From Lachnospiraceae bacterium UBA3287 (GTDB lineage Bacteria; Bacillota; Clostridia; Lachnospirales; Lachnospiraceae), in NCBI GenBank assembly GCA_002362155.1, contig DETN01000077.1, positions 1-37,494 of the forward strand: a stretch of 37,494 bases of DNA, written 5' to 3'. Below the pieces are notes generated by a model that was not told where the DNA came from, did not search any database, and saw only the letters and a list, made by a program, of their open reading frames with translations. Below, one piece after another: positions 16,019 through 22,094 of the stretch. The number at the start of each line of letters is the position of its first letter. The stretch's first letter is position 1. A program made the translations under genes and the position numbers.

Positions 16019-17656
16019 TTAAGCGTACTTGCCGATGACGCCGGTCACAATGGGAACGATCTGCTTCTTTCTGGATACGATGCCGGTCTGGAAGGAGTGC
16101 TGTTCGTTTTCCTTGTTGGGGAAGGCCTCCAGGGCCCAGGCCGCCTTTTCGCCGGAAGCGTAGAAGATGGAACCGTTCTCCAGGATGCTGGTGACGGCCA
16201 GGATGCACAGATCCAGGTTCTTCTTGCGGGTAAATACATCCAGCTTGTTCTGGATCTCCTCCTCGGACATGGTCACCTGCTCCTCCTCGGAAACGATGAC
16301 CTGGGAGATCATGGTCTTGCAGCCCTCGATATCAAAGAATTTGATATCCTGGTTGATCAGCTCCTCAATGGTCTTTCCCTCCAGGTTGGTGCCTGCCGAG
16401 AACATCTCTTTGGCAAAGGCGTCGATGTCCAGATCCGCCAGGGCCGCCAGGATGTTGGCCGTTTCGATGTCCCTCTTTGTGCAGGTGGGGGACTGGAACT
16501 TCAGGGTATCCGACAGGATGGCTCCCAGAAGAAGGCCGGCGATATTGGGCGGGATGGGGATCTGGTTCTCGCGGTAGACCGTAGCCACGATGGTGGCGGA
16601 GGAACCCACGATCTCGTTTCGGAAGTTGACCGGCTGCTTTGTGGAGAAGTCGTTGATCCTGTGGTGGTCGATGACCTCCAGCACCTCGGCCTTTTCAATG
16701 GATTTGACGGACTGGGTGAATTCGTTGTGGTCCACCAGGATGATCTTCTTGTTCTTTGCGTTCATGATGTGGTAGCGGGAGGCGTAGCCCACCAGCTTCC
16801 TTTCGTCATTGATGACGGGATAGGAATGGAATCGGGACCGCATCATCTTGTTTCCCACGTCCTCAGCGAATTCGTATTCGAAGAAGGTGACCAGATCGGT
16901 GGTCATGATCTCCTTGACGGGAGCCGCAAAGAAGACGTAACGGGAGGTATTCATGGTGCCCTCGCCGGAAAGAATGATGGGCACATGACGGAGCTTCGCT
17001 TCCGCAATGACTTCCTCGCTGACAGAATCCGTACGGATCAGGATCAGCATGCCTGCCCCGCGGTCCATCAGGTCGATCAGGGAATGCTGGCTGTCCCCGG
17101 CGATGACGATGCGGTCCACGAATTTGTACTTGCTCAGATCGCCGTCGGTAATGGGAATGATACCGATGCGGCCGTTGATATTTCTCTCCGGATCGTCATA
17201 GATCACGGTCCCGTTCAGGGTCCTGGCAAAGTACTCGGTAGGGGTAGCCTTCACCAGCTCGGCATTGTGCTCGGACCTGTCCAGAGCCACGTTGGCAATA
17301 TCGTTCTTGGTGACCAGGCCGATCAGCTTTCCGTCTTCGTCCACTACGCCCAGGGTCTTTTTCCCGGTCTCCCGGATAATGTTGCGTGCTTCCAGGATGG
17401 TGGTATCGGGGGAAATGGCAATAGGGGCGTCGATCTGGATCTCGGAGAGACGTACTCTGGCGTCGTCCAGATACATGGGCTGTTCGAAACCGAACCGTTT
17501 CAGAAGGAATTTTGTCTCCATGCTCAGCTTGCCCAGACGGCAGGGAACGGCCCTGACTCCGTGGGCTCTTTTATAGAAAGCGTATCCGATCGCCGCTGCG
17601 ATGGAATCCGTATCAGGGTGCTGGTGGCCTGTAACATATACTGTATCCTGCAACAT
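16019..17656 (-). CDS. ppaC: Manganese-dependent (family II) inorganic pyrophosphatase with CBS-DRTGG insert
   Basis: A 545-residue protein. The DHH domain begins with GHQHPDTDS at 10-18 (Mn2+ ligands) and is interrupted by about 230 regulatory residues: a CBS motif (PDTTILEARNIIRETGKKTLGVVDEDGKLIG), a DRTGG-type region and a second CBS. The DHH core then resumes with LVDHNEF and VIDHHRIND (the DHH signature) and ends in a DHHA2 domain. The length and order match CBS-PPases of Clostridia (about 550 residues), which adenine nucleotides regulate in the known examples. It hydrolyses pyrophosphate to two phosphates in the cytoplasm. Good GGAGGAG site 4 bases before the ATG; a near-consensus promoter lies upstream. 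Confidence 0.93.
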   Translation of the reverse strand: MLQDTVYVTGHQHPDTDSIAAAIGYAFYKRAHGVRAVPCRLGKLSMETKFLLKRFGFEQPMYLDDARVRLSEIQIDAPIAISPDTTILEARNIIRETGKKTLGVVDEDGKLIGLVTKNDIANVALDRSEHNAELVKATPTEYFARTLNGTVIYDDPERNINGRIGIIPITDGDLSKYKFVDRIVIAGDSQHSLIDLMDRGAGMLILIRTDSVSEEVIAEAKLRHVPIILSGEGTMNTSRYVFFAAPVKEIMTTDLVTFFEYEFAEDVGNKMMRSRFHSYPVINDERKLVGYASRYHIMNAKNKKIILVDHNEFTQSVKSIEKAEVLEVIDHHRINDFSTKQPVNFRNEIVGSSATIVATVYRENQIPIPPNIAGLLLGAILSDTLKFQSPTCTKRDIETANILAALADLDIDAFAKEMFSAGTNLEGKTIEELINQDIKFFDIEGCKTMISQVIVSEEEQVTMSEEEIQNKLDVFTRKKNLDLCILAVTSILENGSIFYASGEKAAWALEAFPNKENEQHSFQTGIVSRKKQIVPIVTGVIGKYA

Positions 17657-17693
17657 ATTACTCCTCCGTATTCAGGATTTGCGTTCCACCTAT

Positions 17694-17722
17694 ACTTTAT
17701 CAATTTCCGCCCTTTCTTTCAA
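17694..17722 (-). promoter_or_regulatory. Promoter of ppaC
   Basis: TTGAAA, 17 bases, TAAAGT on the minus strand, about 40 bases upstream of the ppaC start. Confidence 0.75.
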
Positions 17723-17763
17723 TGCGCTGACGCAATGCTTTTCACGCAGCTTATTAAAGGCAG

Positions 17764-17785
17764 AAAAAAAAGACCCCGGAGGGTC
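17764..17785 (-). terminator. Intrinsic terminator of the orphan transcript
   Basis: On the minus strand GACCC/GGGTC around a TCCG loop is followed by eight T. It separates the transcript that starts near 18.2 kb from ppaC, whose own promoter lies just beyond. Confidence 0.8.
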
Positions 17786-17818
17786 CCCGGCCCGGGAGAA
17801 AAAAGTCCCTGAAACAGC

Positions 17819-17851
17819 AGGAACGCCCTTACACCTCGTAAGGACGTTCCT
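17819..17851 (-). repeat. 14-bp hairpin at the 3' part of the orphan transcript
   Basis: AGGAACG, T, CCTTAC pairs with GTAAGG, G, CGTTCCT around a GAGGT loop (one G-T wobble). It overlaps the stop codon of the possible small frame and lies 34 bases before the main terminator. A six-T run follows 13 bases later, so it may give a second, earlier 3' end. Confidence 0.8.
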
Positions 17852-18023
17852 ACCTGACTTCATCGTACAATGGCTTGTACCTCCCGTCTGCGCCTGTGCT
17901 TTGTACCTCCGGCAGATGGATTTTTATTCTATCTGTTCCTGTGGAAATCGACTGTTCAGCGTCATACAAATCCGGTTCCTTTCGCGGTGACCGTTTTGTA
18001 TAGGCTGACTCCTTCACGATCAC
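17850..18023 (-). CDS. Possible small protein with GTG start (57 residues), doubtful
   Basis: A frame starting at GTG, with GGAG 8 bases upstream, would encode 57 residues, beginning with Val-to-Met, then IVKESAYTKR, and ending in YKPLYDEVR. The same frame is open about 70 codons farther upstream without any ATG. About half of its codons end in G or C, clearly lower than in neighbouring genes where most do, which argues against a native gene. The region is also rich in stable hairpins. No family was recognised. It is listed as the alternative to the RNA gene interpretation. Confidence 0.25.
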   Translation of the reverse strand: MIVKESAYTKRSPRKEPDLYDAEQSISTGTDRIKIHLPEVQSTGADGRYKPLYDEVR

Positions 18024-18209
18024 TGTCACTGCTCCATTTCCCGGAACAACTGATTCTTTATTAAATCGGATCTCCCGAAACGCTGCCCGGCGGGCAGCTC
18101 CCGGCTCTGAACACAGGGCACGTTTTCTCAGATCATACGAATCCCGGGTATGGTTCTTTCAGCTTTTAAAGCGCGCCGGAATTTTCCTGCGTATCTATCT
18201 GATAAAATT

Positions 18210-18238
18210 ATTATGACAGAAGATTCCGGAAAAGTCAA
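18210..18238 (-). promoter_or_regulatory. Strong promoter of the orphan transcript
   Basis: TTGACT, 17 bases, CATAAT on the minus strand: five of six at both hexamers with ideal spacing. Initiation is expected near 18203. Confidence 0.8.
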
Positions 18239-18350
18239 GGGGATTTTTGTGCACTTTGCATGGAGGGTGCTTGATCTTTTTTAATATTTATGTGCAATCT
18301 GCAAGATTAACAAACGCTACATCTTGTGGTTCCGGCTAAGCGAAGACACA

Positions 18351-18380
18351 AAAGAGGCGTCCCGGGACCCGGGGCGCCTT
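18351..18380 (-). terminator. Intrinsic terminator after the small minus-strand frame
   Basis: AGGCGTCCCGGG with its complement (one wobble), followed by TCTTTT on the minus strand, 11 bases after the stop at 18392. It shows that some minus-strand transcript ends here. Confidence 0.65.
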
Positions 18381-18391
18381 ATCCTGCCTTA

Positions 18392-18598
18392 TTAACGGGA
18401 AAGATATTCGATCACATCTGTCAGGTCCCGGCCTGCATCGCGCCGCGCAGCATATACGCTCTCCCCCAGAGTCTCATCCCTGTACAGGATCATATCAAAG
18501 TCATCCGTAAAACGGATCTGTGCAGCTATATACTCATTTTTCAGACCACTGTACCTTGCGGTTCCGTTATTCACGGCTGTCTGCCGGCCCCGGAGCAT
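18392..18598 (-). CDS. Hypothetical small protein or gene remnant (up to 68 residues)
   Basis: The frame ends directly before a good terminator, and its last 45 residues (FTDDFDMILYRDE, AARRDAGRDL, DVIEYLSR) look protein-like with an amphipathic pattern. However, the only ATG, at the far end, has no ribosome site and lies just behind a very stable hairpin; the residues after it look random. The real start may be a non-ATG codon inside, or this may be the 3' end of a decayed gene. No family was recognised. Confidence 0.35.
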   Translation of the reverse strand: MLRGRQTAVNNGTARYSGLKNEYIAAQIRFTDDFDMILYRDETLGESVYAARRDAGRDLTDVIEYLSR

Positions 18599-18604
18599 CG
18601 GGCA

Positions 18605-18644
18605 GACAGGGGCCGGAGCAGCTTCTGCCGCCCCGGCCCCTGTC
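18605..18644. repeat. Long GC-rich hairpin downstream of the CoA-transferase gene
   Basis: GACAGGGGCCGG pairs exactly with CCGGCCCCTGTC, with an inner GCAG/CTGC pairing. It lies about 95 bases after the CoA-transferase stop. No T-run follows on the minus strand, so it may be a processing or Rho-independent end of weak type. The rest of 18599-18737 shows nothing else clear. Confidence 0.6.
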
Positions 18645-18737
18645 CTTTGTCTGTAAGTTCTTTTTGTTAATCCGGATGGTCATCCGTCATCCTGGTTCGT
18701 ACGGGTTCGCGAAGATTTCCCGGAGGCAGGAAGAAGA

Positions 18738-20084
18738 TCAGCGCTTGTTGCTCCTTCTCCAGATGTGCATCTTTTCTGCCTCTGCGATCAGTTCGTCGCG
18801 GAAATCGGGATGAGCGATGCTGATCAGGTCTTCGGCTCTCTGCCAGGTGGTGCGGCCCTTCAGGTTGACCATGCCGTACTCAGTGACCACATACATGGTA
18901 TTGGCACGGGTATCGGTCACGATGCTGCCGTCCGCCAGGGTAGGCCGGATCCTGCTCTCCATCTTTCCAGTCTTCTTGTTGTAGAAGGTGGAGGACAGGC
19001 AGATAAAGCTCTTGCCGCCCTTTGAAGCGTAGGCGCCCAGAACGAAGTCCAGCTGGCCGCCCGCGCCGGAGATATTCCTGATGCCGGCGCTCTCCGCGTT
19101 GACCTGGCCCTGGAGGTCGATGTCCACGGCATTATTGATGGAAATGAAGTTGTCCAAGGCGCTGACGCGGGCAATGTTATTGACATAGTCCACGGGGCAG
19201 CTCATGCACTCGGGGTTGTTGTTGAGGTAATCATACATCTTCTGGGTGCCGGCGCCGAAGGCGTAGCACTGACGGCCCACGTCGAAGTTCTTGCGGGCGC
19301 CGGTGATCTTGCCGGCCTCGGCGATGTCCACGAAAGCGTCCACATACATTTCGGTATGGACGCCCAGGTCTTTTAAGTCGGACTGGGCGATCATCTGGCC
19401 GATGGTGTTGGGCATGCCGCCGATGCCCAGCTGCAGGCAGGCGCCGTCCGGGATCTCCCTGACCACCAGCTCGGCCACGGCCTTGTCCACGTCGGTGGCG
19501 GGGGCTGCGGGCGGGAAGGCGTCGATGGGCGGGTTGCCGCCTTCAACGATCATATCCACCTGGTCGATGTGCACATAGGCATTGGTGCCGCCAAGGCAGA
19601 CAGGCATGTTCTCGTTGACTTCCACGATGACCTTCTGGGCTGTCTGGATGACGGCGTAGGCATGGGAAGCGCTGGGGCCCAGGTTGAAGTAGCCGAATTT
19701 ATCCATGGGAGCCACCTGCATGATGGCCACGTTCAGGGGATCCTGACTTTCCAGGTAATGGCGGGGAAGTTCGGAGTATTTCAGAGGTGCATAGAAGCAG
19801 AAGCCCTGGGAGACGGCCTTTCTTTCTGCGCCGCCCATGTGCCAGCTGTTCCAGGTCATATGCTCGGCCGCGTTCTCCACCTTGAAGATCTCCGGCACGT
19901 GCATCAGAATGCCGCCGCGGAATTTAACGTCGTAAAGCTCCGGAAGGCGCTTTGCCAGTTCTTTATCCACCGCTACGGACGTGGTGGTAGTCCATCCGTA
20001 ATCCACCCAGTCGCCGCTTTTGACCACTGCCGCCGCCTGGGCTGCACTTACCAGCTTCTCCTGATATTTCTTCTGATAATCCAT
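18738..20084 (-). CDS. Butyryl-CoA:acetate CoA-transferase (acetyl-CoA hydrolase/transferase family)
   Basis: A 448-residue enzyme, the usual length of gut butyrate-pathway CoA-transferases. LQLGIGGMPN near 218-227, HTEM with the presumed catalytic Glu245, the NAESAGIRNISGAGGQLDF stretch, GGKSFICLSSTF and EYGMVNLKG are all in place. Family members move CoA from butyryl-CoA (or 4-hydroxybutyryl-CoA) to acetate; the GGQLDFVLGAY and GKSFICL pieces resemble the butyryl type, but 4-hydroxybutyrate CoA-transferase is close enough that substrate is not certain. AAGGAGG lies 6 bases before the ATG; an upstream in-frame extension to 20267 contains the promoter and is not coding. No other butyrate genes are in view. 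It is a single-gene unit. Confidence 0.88.
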   Translation of the reverse strand: MDYQKKYQEKLVSAAQAAAVVKSGDWVDYGWTTTTSVAVDKELAKRLPELYDVKFRGGILMHVPEIFKVENAAEHMTWNSWHMGGAERKAVSQGFCFYAPLKYSELPRHYLESQDPLNVAIMQVAPMDKFGYFNLGPSASHAYAVIQTAQKVIVEVNENMPVCLGGTNAYVHIDQVDMIVEGGNPPIDAFPPAAPATDVDKAVAELVVREIPDGACLQLGIGGMPNTIGQMIAQSDLKDLGVHTEMYVDAFVDIAEAGKITGARKNFDVGRQCYAFGAGTQKMYDYLNNNPECMSCPVDYVNNIARVSALDNFISINNAVDIDLQGQVNAESAGIRNISGAGGQLDFVLGAYASKGGKSFICLSSTFYNKKTGKMESRIRPTLADGSIVTDTRANTMYVVTEYGMVNLKGRTTWQRAEDLISIAHPDFRDELIAEAEKMHIWRRSNKR

Positions 20085-20168
20085 AAAGGACCTCCTTATG
20101 ATAGGTTTGACTCTTTGAATGCTGCACCGGCCTCTTTTCCGTCTTAAAAAGCCGGCCTTACGCCTTTC

Positions 20169-20197
20169 ATTATAAGCCGCGGCTCCTCCCTTTTCAA
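20169..20197 (-). promoter_or_regulatory. Promoter of the CoA-transferase gene
   Basis: TTGAAA, 17 bases, TATAAT on the minus strand, about 85 bases before the ATG. This near-perfect match fits a highly expressed fermentation gene. The 316 bases between the two divergent genes (20085-20400) hold this promoter and the trxA promoter and no gene. Confidence 0.85.
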
Positions 20198-20255
20198 TCG
20201 GAGGGGCCTCTGTGTCTGACAAAAAAATAACAAAACGTTTCCCGCAGAAAGATAC

Positions 20256-20283
20256 TTGACAGCGCAATTAAATTGTGTAAAAT
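20256..20283 (+). promoter_or_regulatory. Promoter of the trxA-trxB operon
   Basis: TTGACA, 16 bases, TAAAAT on the plus strand. A second TATAAT at 20349-20354 with a weak -35 may be an additional start. The leader of about 110 bases shows no recognised riboswitch. Confidence 0.75.
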
Positions 20284-20400
20284 GTAATTGCAGGCAAGCG
20301 ATACGGCTTCCGGCCCTTTCTCTGTTCCGGAATCCTGCCGTATACGTTATAATATAAAAAGAACATTCAACAGGGCACAAAAAGTGCGGAAAGGATCCTT

Positions 20401-20721
20401 ATGGTACATACATTTGACGAAACCAATTTTGAAGCTGAAGTAATGAAGAGCGATATCCCCGTATTCGTGGATTTCTACGCTGACTGGTGCGGCCCCTGCA
20501 AGATGATGGCCCCCGTGATCGCAAAGCTGGCCGACAAGTATGACGGTCAGATCAAGGTCGGCAAGGTCAACGTGGACGACTGCCCCGATCTGGCAGAGCA
20601 GTTCAACGTCATGAGCATCCCCAACATGGTCTTCATCAAAGGCGGAGAGCTGGTAGACAGACAGATCGGCGGATCTCCCCAGGCAGCTCTGGAAAAGAAG
20701 TTTACCGCTGTCATCGGCTGA
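20401..20721 (+). CDS. trxA: Thioredoxin
   Basis: A 106-residue thioredoxin with the active site WCGPCK (C30, C33), a buried Asp in FVDFYADW, and the cis-Pro loop SIPNM. It keeps cytoplasmic protein disulfides reduced. AAAGGA lies 6 bases upstream. It is followed by its reductase 47 bases later. Confidence 0.97.
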   Translation: MVHTFDETNFEAEVMKSDIPVFVDFYADWCGPCKMMAPVIAKLADKYDGQIKVGKVNVDDCPDLAEQFNVMSIPNMVFIKGGELVDRQIGGSPQAALEKKFTAVIG

Positions 20722-20768
20722 TAACAGAAACAGACCCCTCCCGGGAATCTTAAGAAGAGGAAAGAACC

Positions 20769-21683
20769 ATGTATGATCTTATAATCATCGGCTCCGGCCC
20801 CGCGGGCCTGACTGCAGGCATCTATGCTTCCAGGGCAAGACTGAACACCCTGGTCCTGGAGCAGAACTTTGTAAGCGGCGGACAGATCATCGATACCTAT
20901 GAAATCGACAACTATCCCGGTCTGCCCGGCATTTCCGGCATGGATCTGGCCGACAGGATGTCCCAGCACGCCGAAAAGCTGGGGGTCGCCATCGAGAACG
21001 TCATCGTGACCTCCCTGGATCTGACTGGTCCCGTCAAGAAGGTCATTACCGACGACAATGTCTATGAGGCAAAGGCCGTCATTATCGCCAGCGGCGCCAC
21101 CCATTCCCATCTGGGCGCTCCCGGCGAGGAGGAGTTTGCCGGACACGGCGTCTCCTACTGCGCTACCTGCGACGGGGGCTTCTACAGAAAGAAGGATACC
21201 CTGGTGGTAGGCGGCGGCGATGTGGCCGTGGAGGACGCCATCTACCTGGCCCGTCTCTGCAATAAAGTATACGTGGTCCACAGAAGAGACGAGCTGCGGG
21301 CGGCCAAAGTCCTGCAGGAGAATCTCCTCTCCCTTCCCAACGTGGAAATGGTCTGGAACAGCGTGGTCAGGACCATCAACGGGACCCAGAAGGTGGAATC
21401 CGTCACTGTGACCAACGTTAAGGACGGATCCGAGCGCACCATTCCCGTTCAGGGCGCCTTCATCGCAGTGGGCATCAGCCCCCGCTCCGAGTTTGCGAAA
21501 AACCACATCGAAATGGACGAGAAGGGCTATATCATCGCCGACGAGACCGGAAAGACCAATATCCCCGGCGTCTTCGCCGCAGGCGACGTCCGCGGCAAGC
21601 AGCTGCGCCAGGTGGTGACCGCCGTGGCCGACGGCGCCAACGCCGTGACCAGCGTGGAGAAGTATCTGCTGACGTTAAAGTAA
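20769..21683 (+). CDS. trxB: Thioredoxin-disulfide reductase
   Basis: A 304-residue low-molecular-weight flavoprotein: FAD motif GSGPAGLTAGIYASR at 8-22, redox CATC at 131-134, second nucleotide motif VGGGDVAVEDA near 147-157, HRRDELRA near 171-178 (Arg residues that favour NADPH rather than ferredoxin), and the C-terminal FAD site GVFAAGDVR. It transfers electrons from NADPH to TrxA. The start is the ATG with GAGGAAAG 5 bases upstream. Confidence 0.97.
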   Translation: MYDLIIIGSGPAGLTAGIYASRARLNTLVLEQNFVSGGQIIDTYEIDNYPGLPGISGMDLADRMSQHAEKLGVAIENVIVTSLDLTGPVKKVITDDNVYEAKAVIIASGATHSHLGAPGEEEFAGHGVSYCATCDGGFYRKKDTLVVGGGDVAVEDAIYLARLCNKVYVVHRRDELRAAKVLQENLLSLPNVEMVWNSVVRTINGTQKVESVTVTNVKDGSERTIPVQGAFIAVGISPRSEFAKNHIEMDEKGYIIADETGKTNIPGVFAAGDVRGKQLRQVVTAVADGANAVTSVEKYLLTLK

Positions 21684-21693
21684 GGAGCGCTTC

Positions 21694-21948
21694 ATGAGCA
21701 CATATGACAAAAAGGTCCTGGACTGCTTTTTAAAGAACCAGCTCCAGCTTTTCCCCGAAGAGGTGGCATCCACCCCTGAGGAAGCGGACGCCTTTCTGGA
21801 AGAGGTCTTTGCGGAGGTGGTAAAGAGTAAAAAGCAGGTCCGGCAGTACTTCGAAGAGACCGGGGTCGATCTGGAAGGAGAAGATCCCTTAAAAGCGGCG
21901 GAGGTGTTTGCCGTGGGAGACGGCCGCTACCTGATCGTGGACGCCTGA
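21694..21948 (+). CDS. Small acidic protein of the trx operon, function unknown
   Basis: An 84-residue, all-helical-looking acidic protein (FLKNQLQLFPEEVASTPEEA, EEVFAEVVKSKKQVRQYFEE) with a short beta-like end (GRYLIVDA) and one Cys at position 11. Its start lies 10 bases after the trxB stop with AAGGAG overlapping that stop, so it is translated from the same message. The codon use matches the neighbours, supporting a real gene. No family was recognised; a link to redox balance is suggested only by position. Confidence 0.75.
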   Translation: MSTYDKKVLDCFLKNQLQLFPEEVASTPEEADAFLEEVFAEVVKSKKQVRQYFEETGVDLEGEDPLKAAEVFAVGDGRYLIVDA

Positions 21949-21971
21949 ATCCCGAAACCCATACAGACACA

Positions 21972-22002
21972 AAAGAGCAGCGGACCGGCCGCTGCTCTTT
22001 TT
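21972..22002. terminator. Bidirectional terminator between the trx operon and metH
   Basis: AAAGAGCAGCGG and its complement around a 5-base loop, with five T on the plus strand and an A-run on the other side that gives a T-run for the converging metH message. Confidence 0.9.
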
Positions 22003-22094
22003 GTATCTGTATGCAGAAAAGTACCTCTTCGTTCTATTTGTCGTTCGGGTCAACGCCCTTCTCTCTTTTCTTCTTCCGAAAGAGAGGAGCATCT

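Larger units (their letters stand above)
17764..18203 (-). ncRNA. Candidate structured RNA of about 440 bases, unknown class
   Basis: Between ppaC and the small gene at 18.4 kb lie 735 bases with no confident protein gene. The minus strand here carries a consensus-like promoter, then about 440 bases, then a strong terminator. Within it are several self-complementary elements: GCTGCCC/GGGCAGC around GCC; ATACAAA-CGGT pairing with ACCG-TTTGTAT across about 13 bases; GTACAA/TTGTAC around GCCA; and a 14-bp helix just before the terminator. Two copies of GGAGGTACAA occur 24 bases apart. It does not show the hallmarks of RNase P RNA, tmRNA, SRP RNA, or a T-box. One frame stays open for about 128 codons without an ATG, so a small protein is the rival reading. 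Exact ends are estimated from the promoter. Confidence 0.55.

Noticed and set aside
15419..17812. A very long open frame on the plus strand opposite ppaC and the zinc-ribbon gene
   Set aside because: It is the mirror of two well-supported minus-strand genes; its translation has no domain pattern, and high G/C at third positions keeps antisense frames open.
17764..18203. RNase P RNA, tmRNA, SRP RNA or T-box as identity of the orphan transcript
   Set aside because: The hallmark sequences I would expect (for example the RNase P P4 strands, the tmRNA tRNA-like ends, the SRP tetraloop motif, the T-box sequence) were not found; a model search would be decisive.
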